64,000 nt of DNA, from contig RCTD01000009.1 in NCBI GenBank assembly GCA_014898415.1, forward strand, positions 930,001-994,000. The letters are read 5' to 3'. The position numbers and the translations under genes were made by a program. The stretch is from Stromatinia cepivora (taxonomy: Eukaryota > Ascomycota > Leotiomycetes > Helotiales > Sclerotiniaceae). Each line of letters opens with the position of its first letter. Position 1 is the first letter of the stretch. This document shows positions 12,603 to 23,649 of this stretch, in pieces. The notes below the pieces were generated by a model, which was not told the origin of the DNA, ran no database searches, and saw only the letters and a list, made by a program, of their open reading frames with translations.

Positions 12603-13779
12603 GCAAGTTTATCGAGCGTTTCGTGGCGACGATTCAAAGCTCAATTCAATATCCATCTTTGAAGTTTTTGGAGTTGGGGAATACAAGCGTTGATTCTGAG
12701 ATTTGATTTTGAGCATGGACGGCTCTGGAAACTTGCATGGGAGTATTTATTAAGAAGTTGCGAGCGGGCGTTACATATTAACATATTAACAAAACCTCAA
12801 TCTCCACTTCCACCCCATATGGAAAGGAGAAACACTACTTCAACTTTTATTCTTCAACAACACATACATCCAGAAATCTAAAATACGCTATTCAAAGCGG
12901 TCGAAATTTATTCCTTCAATTCATGAACGATATTTCAGATATTCGACCACCAATCAATTTCTAGCTTTATTTCACATAGTCGATAATCAATAATCAATAA
13001 TCAACAGATAATTTTCAGCTTCGATTCGGATTTCGGACTTTTTTATTATTGGATGGGAGAATGGGAGAATGGGGGAATGGGGGAATGGGGAAATGGGGGA
13101 ATGGGGGAATGGGGGAATGGGGGAATGGGAGAAATATTAGTAGATTTGCTGGCGGATTTTCTGGCAGATTCTTATTATGATGGATGATATTTAGTTTTTA
13201 TTGAGTTATTGGAGGATTGTGGGGGGTGGGTAGGTAGTTGGGGGGATTTACTGTTCCGGGGGGGGGGTTATTTAATATATTTCTTCATTCCATTTTTATT
13301 TTTTTTCAATATGGAGGGGTATTTCCTTTTTCTAGGTATCTCGATAGTTTTTCTCTTAGTTATTATCTATATGAGAGGAAATATCAAATTATGGCGTGTA
13401 TTATTGAAAATGATCTCATGCTTTGCTTTGAGCTAATTTTGCCCCGAGAGGATTTCACATGCAGGTAGAAGTAGAACGCTGCTGGTGCTTTCTTTAAGGT
13501 ATTATTGTGGTTTTTCTAACTTTAATTTTGTGGTTTTTCTGACTTTAATTTTATTATCGTCGTCGTATATCTAGTGTGTAGGATTTCTATTTATGGGCCG
13601 CTCTTTGATGTGTGAGGATATTCCTCTCCTTTCTATAGACAAAATATGATATACCGTGACATGACCAAATATACAACCCCAAAAACGCCTTATACAAATC
13701 CTCCCCATCCTATCTCATCCCATCCCTCCACCCATCTCCCCAAATTCCATTACCATCCCCTCTAAAAACCCACCTCCTC
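12603..13779. other. convergent intergenic region
   Basis: Between the 3' ends of the SNF2 gene and the GH128 gene. It holds the G-rich minisatellite listed separately and otherwise AT-rich, T-tract sequence. No supportable gene. Confidence 0.5.
13053..13133 (+). repeat. G-rich 8-bp minisatellite (GGGGGAAT)n
   Basis: About ten tandem copies of an eight-base unit, mostly GGGGGAAT with GGGAGAAT and GGGGAAAT variants at the edges. G-runs of 3-5 are spaced by about four bases, a pattern compatible with G-quadruplex formation on the plus strand. It lies between two convergent genes. Confidence 0.9.
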
Positions 13780-14869
13780 TCACAACCAAACCATCCCCAC
13801 CGCCACACCCATAACCCCGACCAGCCATCCCGGCCCCCTCCCCACTCTCCCCGCCTTACTCTCCTCGGGCACATTCCCCGTGCTCTTCCCCCCAAGATAC
13901 CAACTCCCAATATCAGTCAATCTCCCGCGCTGATCCAGCATCGTCGCATTATACCCCACATTACTCACGCTACTCCTGAACGAACCAAAATACGAATAGC
14001 GATCGATGTAAGAGAGACGGTCGAAATATTCGGCGGAGGTGTTGAAGAAGGATTGGGTTGTGGGGAGGGGGGAGTCGTTGAGTGCGTATTCGGTGAGCCA
14101 GATTGTGGTGTTGGGGTAGCTGGGGGGAGGGGTGTTAGGTGGGTGGGGAATGGGGGGGAGGAGAGGAGAAGGAGGGGGGAGGGAGGGGATAGTAGGAGGA
14201 GAGGAGAAGGAGGGGGGAGGGAGGGGATAGTAGGAGAGGAAAAGAAGAAAATACTCACGTCCCGCGAACCTGCCCAATATGACTAGCCAACCCCTCAAAA
14301 TCCCCATACCAATGCACCGGAATAAAATCCGTCGTACAATTCGTCCCCAAAGTCGCACACGCATCAAAAAAATCACTCAACCAATTGATTCCCCTCGTTG
14401 AACCTGTTACCGCCGGCGCTCCGGTCTTAATACCTAATGCGCGCAGTGGTTCTACTTGACTTATCCAATTCGCTGCGGCGGCTGAAGGAGATATTTGGGA
14501 TCCTCCAGTTGATGATGTACCGTCTGGTTCGTTGTAGGTTAATACGTGGGTTACGTTGCGACCGCCGGAAACTAGCGATTTGATGTCTGAGAGGAAGGTG
14601 GTCGAGGTACTCCAGAGCATAGGTACGAATTCGAATTCCTCTTGCGTGCGGTTGGAATAAGCTGGGGAGGCGGCAATGCCGTAGTTATAGTACCATGTTA
14701 GATCTGAACCTGGTTGGACCCAGATTTGGTTATCGGATGGGTATTTGGAGTTAGGGACGAAGACGAGACCGCGTTTGGAGGAGGAACCGACGGTTTCGTC
14801 TGTGGAGTCGGCGTAGACGCTTGTTAGGTAGCTTGTGGCTACTATGAAGAGGGTGCTGCTGAGATGCAT
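13780..14869 (-). CDS. secreted GH128 beta-1,3-glucanase (Asl1-like)
   Basis: Predicted 316-residue extracellular or wall-bound endo-beta-1,3-glucanase of family GH128. Exons are 14869-14259 and 14119-13780; the 139-nt intron (donor GTGAGT) joins GQVRG to TYPNTTIWLTEYAL. The N-terminus (ATG 14869) has a hydrophobic signal peptide ending near Ala20. GH128 hallmarks are KRGLVFVP, the W-rich TWYYNYG segment, HVLTYNEPDG with the presumed acid/base Glu114, VHWYGDFEG, and WLTEYAL with the presumed nucleophile Glu214. The chain ends in a hydrophobic segment, GWLVGVMGVAVGMVWL, with no basic tail, fitting a GPI-anchor signal. N-glycosylation sequons are present. Fungal members act on cell-wall glucan; the remodelling versus nutritional role is not decidable here. 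Confidence 0.9.
14157..14232 (+). repeat. 38-bp purine tandem duplication within the GH128 intron
   Basis: Two back-to-back copies (14157-14194 and 14195-14232) of a 38-base unit of G and A ending in GGATAGTA. They sit inside the GH128 intron; on the coding strand this is a C/T-rich tract just upstream of the acceptor, which explains the intron's unusual 139-nt length. Confidence 0.85.
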
Positions 14870-16861
14870 TGTGGTTGTATGGTTATCGGATGATGGGGCG
14901 CGTGAGTAGTTATCTTGTCGTCGTTGATGTTGATGGAAATGAAGTATTAAATGTAAATATTAAACAATTAAAGCAAGAAAGATACACTTCGTCTTTTCGA
15001 ATGATAATGACCAATAAACCACAGAAAACAAGATATCTTCTTGATGTGATGCACCTTCTCGCCAGGTTCAAAACAAGGCACAGATAGATATCAAATTGTC
15101 AAATGAATGTAATTATATTCGTCTTAACAACCACACAAATATGAATACAAAAGAACAAGAGACAGAAAGAAGAAATATCTACAGGATACCAACCGATACC
15201 AAGTATCTCCAGCTGAGAAATAAGCTACTTACTAGGTAGATTTCTTCTCATACCGAACCTACCTAGGTATCCTCTTTACATCGTAACATTACCTACTTAC
15301 ATTGATTCAAAATCTTCAAGTAGCATTTGAATGGTTGGATGAAAAGGCGGACGAGAAAAATGGTAATGCATAATGCACAGACTTTCTAGGCGGGTCTGCA
15401 TCACCTATTAGATCTATTTTCAGATCTTGCTATGCTTGTTAGGACGGGAGAGCACCATTGATTTATTGTATTAGGTTAGCTTGTATACAATAACAAGTTT
15501 TTGGTCCTCATGCAATGGGCTGCATATATTCTAGATACAGAGTATTTGTATGTATTGTTTTTCGTTTTTCGTTATCATTCAGCTCGTATGCTGACCTACA
15601 ATGCACCGGTATCCTGGCACTCGGAAAGTTGTTTGTTGAACTACCTGGGTAGACTGGTTGAGTACAACAGTACAAACACGATTTAAAATAATTAAATCCC
15701 GAACATCTTAAACCCTTCGCACGACCTGCGTCTTCCTACTACTTGTACTACTCGTACTACTTGTACTACTCGTACTACTGTAGGTACCAACGTATATCAG
15801 ACGAGCCGCAATTAATAACTACAATAGCTTTATTAGTACCTGCATTTGATAGGGTCCTAGATTGTTAACTTGTTATTCTTCTTTTCCATTACCTAGATAA
15901 GATCTTTTACTTACCACTGCCAAAGTCTAGCTCTACCACTACCAAGAACATCGCGTCAGGCCGAGCAAAGTCCATGCGATTTTAATTTTTTCTTTCTTTT
16001 TCTTTTTCTTTTTGGCATCGTTACGTTACGCTATCGATAATTAAGCTCTTAGAGTCTTAGGGCCAGCCGGCTCGTCCGAATCAGAATAAGAGTTGAACGG
16101 GAGGCGAGTTCTTTGGGATAGCGATTGGAGATGTAAATGGATGGATGGTCATAATTGCAAGCGAGGCATTAACTGATTTACCTAAGATTACATTATGTGC
16201 AATTAAGAGAAAATTGAAATAAATGGACGAGGAATACAGCTTATTTCATTTCATGTTGTTCAAGTGTCACAATATGTACTGTATCAAAAGACAAACCAAA
16301 CCCCCGCAGTGTATGGGATTGATCGAAGAGAGCCAAAAAAAAAATAGTGTATATATGAGTTCCGGCTCTTTCGTCGTTTTTCTTTCTGGGACTTTACTAA
16401 TTATTTCTATTCAATTGATCTGATTACTATCAGCAAATCTCTATTTACCGTTCCTCTCTCAATTACAAATATATCAAACAAATCTTCATCAGTGTGGGAG
16501 ATGTACGTAAGATACTCCATACTCAGGTATGGAATAAAAATATCGAAATTCCGTCACTCCATGAAAGTCTTCGATGCTAGGTACTTCAGAATCATTTGGT
16601 CTATTTAAAAAATACATTCGAAAGGTTCTACTATCATCCTTGTGCGTGGGGACACCATATCGTCACCTACTATGAGAATAATATGGATCTTCAAAGAAAT
16701 TCATTGTGGTTGTTGCGCCTCTGTCGACTGATCTATGGTCCTATCTATTCAAAAACATACGATACATATGATAAATATGAGCTCAAAAAGAGGACACGAA
16801 GACGTCGTTCTCATATTGATTCCCTCAAGTCATCACAGCCAATCTCATCCAAACAAGCCAT
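14870..16861. other. intergenic region
   Basis: About 2 kb upstream of the GH128 gene and downstream of the amidase 3' end, both of which lie on the minus strand. It contains a short CTACTTGTA/CTACTCGTA tandem (15737-15780) and a T/C tract near 15984-16013. No supportable gene. Confidence 0.45.
15737..15780 (+). repeat. 9-bp microsatellite CTACTTGTA/CTACTCGTA
   Basis: Nearly five alternating copies of a nine-base unit in non-coding DNA. Simple repeat with no further feature. Confidence 0.85.
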
Positions 16862-18975
16862 TCAAGAAACAATCTCATTCCCAAGCAACCTCCCAATCTC
16901 CTCCGCAACCGCCAAAATTCTCTCCTCAGTCAACCGTCTCCCAATAACCTGAACCGCAACCGGTGCCCCATGATACGCATCGGGATCATCTATACATCAC
17001 ACACACATCAGTAAAAACTCCAGCAAAAACAACAACAAAATAAAACTTACATTCCCCCTGCACAACCCCATCAATCTCACTCAACGCCTCAAACCCCTGC
17101 ACCTTCCCATCCACCCCCCTGTCCGCAAACCCAACCGGCACAACCACACTAGTAAAATCCAGCAAATTAATCACACTCGTATACGCATAATACCTATAAC
17201 AATCATGACGAACCGCGGCCGTCGGAGCCACAGGAGCCACAATGGCGTCGATTTCCCTCCCGAGTTTTTCTTCCATCACTCGGAATTGTTCGAGGTATTC
17301 GCATTGGTATGTCCATTTTTGTAGATGCACGTCCCAGAGTTCGTTGAGGGAAAGGGGCGTGGTGCTTGGGTTGACAAAGTCTGATATATTGGGGATGGCC
17401 GGCTCGCCGGATGCGGAAAGAACGCTGTGGATGTCCTTTGGTGTGTTTAGTGGGTGGGAAATTATGGTAAGAGTAGATTTATTGGGTGGACTTGGTGCTT
17501 ACTTTTCCGGCATCTGCGCCATATATTGCGTTTATGAGATTGTGGGCATGGTCATGCTTGTATGGTGTCCACTTGAATACTTCATGACCCCTCTTCTTTA
17601 GAGTGTCGGCGACTGTTTTGATGCCACGGAGTACGGGAGGATGAGGTAAAACCTGAAATAGTTAGCACCAGATTGTTTGTAGGTGTTCTATCTAGTTGCG
17701 ATATTAGGTACTCTCGTCTAGCTCTTCTTATCCGAATCTCCTGGGTTATCTCAATCCCAGTCGGACATCAAAGGTTATTCTCGTCTCAGAAAGCAAGGGA
17801 ATTACAAGAATAAGGTAGAAGGATTCAGAACAGACTCAAGACTTACATTACCATCACAATCATAGTATCCAATCGTCAAACCACCATCTAAAATTCTCGA
17901 CTTTATAACATCGGCTTCCGACTGTCGCCACGGCATAGGAACGACTTTAGCATCAAACTTCCACGGTTCTTCCGCAAGGACCGCTTGCACAAATAATCGC
18001 ATATCTGGACATATCATAAGCACAAATACAGAGTATCAACACGGATCCAACAAACCAGCGACCGAATGTGCAATGGGACCACAAACACTATGCACCGTTT
18101 CCTGACCCTCCATACTATTTGCCATCTTCCCATAGGGAAGACGCCCATGACTTGGACGTAAACCATATAGGAAATTGAACGCGGCGGGTATGCGAATCGA
18201 ACCACCGATATCAGTCCCCACCCCGATGATCCCGCCTCGGAATGCGATATTTGCACCTTCGCCTCCTGATGAACCACCGCAAGACCAATTCTTGTTATGA
18301 GGATTCACTGTTCTCCCGATAACATTATTGATAGTTTCACCACACATCAAACTTTGGGGCACGCTGGTCTTGATGTAAAATACCGCGCCGGCTTGGAGTA
18401 AAAGTCTCACAAGTATCGAATTGTGATCTTCGTATTTTCCAATCCACGAAACATATCCCATGCATGTTTCGAGGCCCTGAAAAATATTCAAATAAGCATT
18501 CAACCCATCCTATGATTGTAACCCACCCACCTTGATCCTAAATTGATCCTTCAAAGAAATCGGCAGACCATGAAGTGGACCAACCGTTTTTCCAGTTTTC
18601 CTAAAATACTCGTCTAACTCCCTAGCTCTTACAAGAGCCATCTCAGGAAAGAATTCAAGTGCACAGTTGAGCTTGATATCATTAACATACTTCAAAATGC
18701 AATCGTAAGCTACTCACAAGTTGATGAGCTAAAGCGGCTCTTTTGCAAAATGCCGTTGTTACTGCAACAGAAGTCAATTCACCCCTTGCCATCTTAGTTA
18801 CGAGATCAGTAGCTGATGAATTTGTGATAGCAACCTCGTCAATAGACATGATATCAGCAGTGTCAGTGTATCCCATCACAGAAACATCAGTAGGCTGATG
18901 TTTCAGACGCCATTCCGGAGGAATACTGGCGCTGATTCTCTCTTTCTTATCTTTTGCAATCTCTTGCCAAGACAT
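16862..18975 (-). CDS. amidase, fungal acetamidase-like
   Basis: Amidase-signature hydrolase of 546 residues, splitting a carboxamide to acid and ammonia. Seven exons: 18975-18718, 18671-18531, 18476-18056, 18004-17847, 17652-17503, 17435-17051, 16989-16862. All junctions keep frame and rebuild family motifs, such as HSVADMRLF and [19 protein letters not shown]. The catalytic triad is visible: Lys127 in PISLKDQF, the cis-Ser in [10 protein letters not shown] (about 202-203) and the nucleophile Ser226 in [11 protein letters not shown]. Intron 3 uses a GTTTGT donor, and intron 4 is long (194 nt). The N-terminal [10 protein letters not shown] and IPPEWRL phrases are typical of fungal acetamidase (amdS-like) proteins. 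Acetamide itself as substrate is a guess; many paralogues act on other amides. No signal peptide, so probably cytosolic. Confidence 0.93.
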
Positions 18976-19583
18976 GGTTTTTGATGTACAAATATATATC
19001 GTGTTTTCTACTTAAGCTGTTGAATTCTTGGAGACTTTTGAAATAGGGGGGAGGACTAAAAGAATGGCAGAGAAAATAAGAGGATACTACGATAACATAG
19101 GTAGTATCGTATGATGATGGAGGAGAGGGGGACTTATCTCTAGTGGTGGGGTTAATCTATCGGAGCCTGGAATAGTGGGCATTACCGTGTGGGGAAGTCC
19201 TCGATGCCACGATGTTGACTAGGTTTAAGTTCTGACGGGGCACAGCCGCAATTTGATACAAACAATCAACGATACTTGGTAGGAAAAGCAATATTCCAGA
19301 CAAACAATAATACACATGTAAATTTCAAACTTGATACGGACTTCTGATGATTGAGCACATCTAACGAACCAAAGCAATCATCGGGACCTAATTGGGGATA
19401 ATTAGATAGAAAAAACTGAGGTCAAATGCCCGGAAAGGAAGCCAAAAAAAATATATAGCAAGTTGATAAAAATATCAGATAAGCCATTTATTGGCAGCAT
19501 CAAAACCATTAACTCTCAATATACAGAGGATCTATTGTATTGGCCTTCATATTACGAACGTTGATTTTCAAGTGTCTCCTGAT
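18976..19583. other. intergenic region
   Basis: Between the amidase start and the 3' end of the PQ-loop gene. It should contain the amidase promoter. No gene or repeat seen. Confidence 0.5.
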
Positions 19584-20737
19584 CTAACTAGATGCAGAGT
19601 TTCGAGTAGAGTTTGTAGGTGGCTTTCTTGTTGACCCCGACTCAGACAATAACGGTGTACTCTCAACGGCGGTTCCACCTTCATCATCTGTATCGTGTTC
19701 TCGCGAGCCTGCAATATATCCAACAATACATCTTCCGTTGGACTGTCTGACGTTAGTGAGTGTTTTTGAATTGAAGGGCACTATACTGACAGCTCCACCC
19801 TCACTACCCTGTCTTTCTCTTCTAGCTTTTAGCTCAAAGGAAATCCCCATTATTAACAAGCATCCTTGTAAGCACCCTGTAACCAAGAATACACCCCATG
19901 TACTCCAACCCCCGGCTCCCAACCTAGCAAAAAGACTCGCAGACCAAACAAAGCTGCCTGGAGTTTGAATCAACATCATCGGTATACTCAAGCTTCCAAT
20001 ATGGCCAAGATTGTAGGTTAACCATATTTGAGGTAGATATTGGATGCCTGCTAGAATTGTAGCTATAATGCCCAACGCGTTGGCCCATACCCCAAGGGAA
20101 TTAGGACGACCGAGTGCCAATGATACACTGATAACGATGGTGATGAAGCCATGGAAAAGGGATACCAAAGCTACCGTGACAGCTGTGCGCCATGTGTGTT
20201 GTTGTTTATTATCATCGAGGGTAGGAAGGGTTGGGGTTCTTGGGAAGAATACTATAAAGAGGATTAATCTATGTAAAAGTGTTGTCAGCATTTATCTCTC
20301 CGTTGTTGGATGGATCCCGTTGTGTACATTATACTAAAGCAGAACGATTGAACCCCAACCTGGGCAATCCCTAGCAATCCTGCCGCACATTCGAATGTGC
20401 TAACAGTTCTACAACATGCCACATCCGCACGAGATTCTGGCAGAACTATTATGTTGGCAAAGGCGCATGTTCCTGATGTTGTGCCTAGAAGAATGAAAAA
20501 AGGTGATATCCCTTCCGAGGTTCCGCGACTGACGATTCGATAATGTTGGGGTAGGTAGGAGACAAGTATTCCAATAAGGATGAAGCTTCATGTAGTGCAG
20601 TATTTAGCGCATTATCATGGAAATAGAGGTGAAAGATGGTTGAAGAAGTTTCCTTACATCGATACCGCGAGGTTGACGTAGCTTACATCTTGAAGCTTCT
20701 GGCAGCGGTCTGATAAGCTATCTGTGATAGACAGCAT
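19584..20737 (-). CDS. PQ-loop repeat membrane protein
   Basis: Predicted 340-residue seven-helix membrane protein with two PQ-loops. Three exons, 20737-20658, 20585-20328 and 20268-19584, with introns of 72 and 59 nt. Splicing joins LAVS to IFILIGILVSYLPQHYRI, and QSFCFSI to ILILFIVFFPRTP, giving unbroken helices. PQ motifs are SYLPQHYRI near residue 38 and QYLPQIWLTY near residue 165. The C-terminal ~80 residues are hydrophilic, Ser/Thr-rich and acidic (DTDDEGG), ending in STRNSASS. The PQ-loop family includes vacuolar cationic amino-acid exporters (Ypq), cystinosin and MPDU1. The substrate here is not readable, though a vacuolar or Golgi location is likely. Confidence 0.88.
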
Positions 20738-21678
20738 AGTGAGAAGTTTAAATGTAAATAAGATAGATATTCTACAAATGAATAATTAAAATCCAAAGCT
20801 TGTTCTTTGTATAATGGATAATCCGGCCCATTGGCAGGTATTCGTAGAAAGATACCAATGTTGATGTTGATACCAATGTTGATGTTGATACCAATGTTGA
20901 TGTTGATATTGATGTTGATGTTGATGTTTATTCAAAGAAATGCCATAGCTAAGGTACCAAGAAACAGGGATCATCATCTTTCATGCTCCTGTCTCAGCTG
21001 ACTGAAAGGAAGGGGTAAACGACAGGTGTAAATGATTACTCAGCAGAATAGAACTTCTACTTCACAACTTCCTGGGCAACTTATCGGTGAGCATAAATAT
21101 ACCCCAGATGCTCAACGAAGCAGAAGTCGCTATTATAACTTTGGAGTAGGATGGTTAGTCCCAATATTCCTAGATGGTTCTGCATATACAAATAGGACCC
21201 AGCACCACAACAGGCACCTAGCTTTGCTGACCTTATGAATTGCTTGGCTTCTATTGGTCTCATAGCATACTCAGGATGCTGTTAGCTCTTTCTTAGCTGG
21301 ACCATTTTGAATAAATGTCAGTGCATTTTACATGGGGCTGCGCGCTGCACGCCAACCTGCATAAACACCGCTTTTCCACCATCATCTACTGTTTGCTATT
21401 TACCTTTCACATTGTAACCTCAACGACCTGAGAAAAACAACCTGTCTTTGTGATCGCTCTGAAAATTCAAATAAGATTTCTCTTCCTATCTAAATTCCTC
21501 TGAACCCAATTTTTTTCGTAAGCAGAAGTTTCTAGACGTCGAGAAAGAGTCTAAGACTCTCTGGAGACTGCTCTAAACCCTTCCTTCCATTTAGCCTCGA
21601 TAGCTTCTACTGCCGAGAAGTAAATCACATCTTAGCGGCTTTAATCGTTTATGTTCATTTTCACGGTCAACAAGCATC
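20738..21678. promoter_or_regulatory. divergent intergenic region
   Basis: Between the PQ-loop gene and the Zn2Cys6 regulator, which diverge, so both promoters should lie here. It contains the 18-bp tandem listed separately. The last 300 bases before 21679 are pyrimidine-rich, typical of a fungal leader. Confidence 0.5.
20851..20928 (+). repeat. 18-bp tandem GATACCAATGTTGATGTT
   Basis: Three exact copies of an 18-base unit followed by degenerate TTGATG triplet repeats. It lies about 115 bp upstream of the PQ-loop start, in the shared promoter region. Confidence 0.88.
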
Positions 21679-22801
21679 ATGACATCCAACACTTCTAGAA
21701 CCCCACAAATGCAGAGCAAATCTCTTAAACGAAGTCGAAATCGCACACTACTCTCGTGTACCGAATGCCATAGGAGGAAACAAAAGTGCAATCGAAGTCA
21801 TCCCTGTAATGATTGTCTGGAGCGAGGTGTTCCACACAAATGCCATTTTGTGACATCTTTGTAAGTACTCAACGGCATACTGCCAAGTGTTAAGAAAGTT
21901 TATTAATCCGGAAGAAGACGGAGAGACTTAAAATACGATAACAAAAGTACAAGAGCGGCTCGTGACCGAAGGATACTTACCGGACAGGAAATTTTACTTA
22001 GTCTCGAATCGGTCGACGATTTACGAAGCGCTAGGCCATGCTACGCATCTACTCGAGCAACTGGAGCTATGACACCAATATTGTTCTTTAGACATACGAC
22101 TACCTATGATACAGAATTCCAGGCTCCCTTTAAGCCTAGACTAAGGAGCGATTTCGTGGGTGGGTTTGATGCATTCTCTGTCTTGCCAGATACCACCGGG
22201 GACCCGCTTCCCAAATCAACTCTTGTCGAATATTGTAAGCAGCATCTTCATATATTGGGAAAAGTTATAATAACAATCGAAAGTTATCAGACGACTAGGT
22301 TTGTGGGTTAGTTCATGTGAAGATGGTCCACCAGTGGGTCGCCCAGCATTCTCCTGGCTAAAAGTTGCATTGCACCATCCCCCATTATTCTACGCCACTT
22401 TATTAGGCGCAGCAGTTCACCTGGACCGCAAACAGCCCATTGACAAACGCACTTTGATCTGGTACAAAATTGAAACGATGCGTCTAGCAAATGAAACAAT
22501 GAACATACCGAACGAAGGTGCTACGGATCAAATGCTCATTGTGGTCTTGATCTTGCTGTATTTCAATGTAAGCCTTCTCCTCATTGTTCGAGTACCAGGC
22601 TAACAGAAACATCAGGTCGGAGATGGAGACGGAGAGGAATATGAAATGCACCTCTCAGGTATCAAGCAAATGTTAATTATGAGAGGAGGCGTGGGAAATC
22701 TAGGAATGAGAGGCATAGTTAAGAACTGGCTGAAAAGTTGTTACGGCCCTTGGAATCACGATTGGCACTATGGACTTTTTGTAGAAACGACAATCGCCTA
22801 A
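21679..22801 (+). CDS. Zn2Cys6 fungal transcription regulator, short
   Basis: Predicted 289-residue nuclear DNA-binding regulator. The Zn2Cys6 cluster fills residues 27-55 with six cysteines in order: SCTECHRRKQKCNRSHPCNDC, then VPHKC. Model exons are 21679-21860, 22002-22234, 22299-22567 and 22616-22801. The first intron (142 nt) could instead end at a later AG near 22034, also in frame. After the finger comes DAFSVLPDTTGDPLPKSTLV, resembling the linker of fungal-specific transcription-factor proteins, then PAFSWLKVALHHPPLFYATL and an alpha-helical region ending KNWLKSCYGPWNHDWHYG. It is much shorter than the usual 500-900 residues and lacks a visible coiled coil. A different terminal exon or C-terminal truncation is possible. 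The target genes are unknown. Confidence 0.75.
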
Positions 22802-22917
22802 ATGAACAATCAAATGCAGATGAATATTTGCAAGACTACTTAGATAAGCTAGGGAAAAGGAACTTCGAAAGTCTGGAAAGCTATCGCACACTAATCCAAA
22901 AGTTTCCTACGATCACT

Positions 22918-23649
22918 TCACTTCTCCAAACTCTTCTTCCACTCTTCCACCGTCAATACCTCATTCGCAAACAATGGCCAAATAAGATCAGTAGCAGCAT
23001 CCTTCACCACAGTAGAAAAGCCGGCCGTTGCATCCTCAAGCATAATCACACAAGATCCCCTAACATCAGCATCAGCCATCGTCTAATACACTCAAATGGA
23101 AAGTTAACTCACAATTCAAAAGCATATCTAGCCGTGGATTCCAAACACGTATTCGCAGTCAGTCCAGCAAAGACCAAATGCGTGATATCTCTTTGTCTCA
23201 ACTAATACTCCAAATCGGTATTTTGAAATGAGCTGTTCCCAATTAGTTCCCGCCTCTCGTTCAACCCCGCACAGAATGACCAACACATACCTGCTACACC
23301 GATGTTTACTAACCACCATATCCGCATTCCCCTCGACATCCGGCTCCAACCCCTCAAAAATCTCAACCCCCCACATCCCCTCCGCAAATACCTTGTTCTG
23401 CTTCTGAACTTCCTATATCGAAATTGTATAATTCCAATCAATTAAAAATCCTACCTTCATTTACTAATACAAATCATAATAGATAGAGATCTTGTATACA
23501 TAAACAACAATCACGAGATTCTTCAGATGAAAAATGATATTGGTATTCGACCATTGATTTGGCGAAGAGTTGGCTAGCTTTGCCTACGGGATATAAGAAG
23601 TCGTTATATGGGTTTATTAAGACGATTGCGGTTTTGGCGGTGGATGACA
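22918..23649 (-). pseudogene. broken isochorismatase-like hydrolase
   Basis: Relic of a cysteine hydrolase of the isochorismatase family, read on the minus strand. The start (ATG 23649) gives STAKTAIVLINPYNDFLYP, where the normally catalytic Asp of the IDxxNDF motif is Asn. About 40 codons expected between the first helix and KVFAEGMWGVEIFEGLEP are absent. Exon pieces are 23649 to about 23462, 23418-23291, 23231-23110 and 23058-22918. Splicing gives SKHRCSSSFQNTDLEY, then an in-frame TAG (23203-23201) where the family has Gln, then LRQRDITHLVFAGLTANTC with the catalytic Cys, and DATAGFSTVVKDAATDLIW to a normal stop. Three independent lesions make function unlikely. The family is recognised with confidence; the original substrate is not. 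Confidence 0.8.

Noticed and set aside
13710..13910. A Gly/Trp/Arg-rich minus-strand frame
   Set aside because: It is an out-of-frame shadow of the GH128 3' end and its G-rich downstream DNA.
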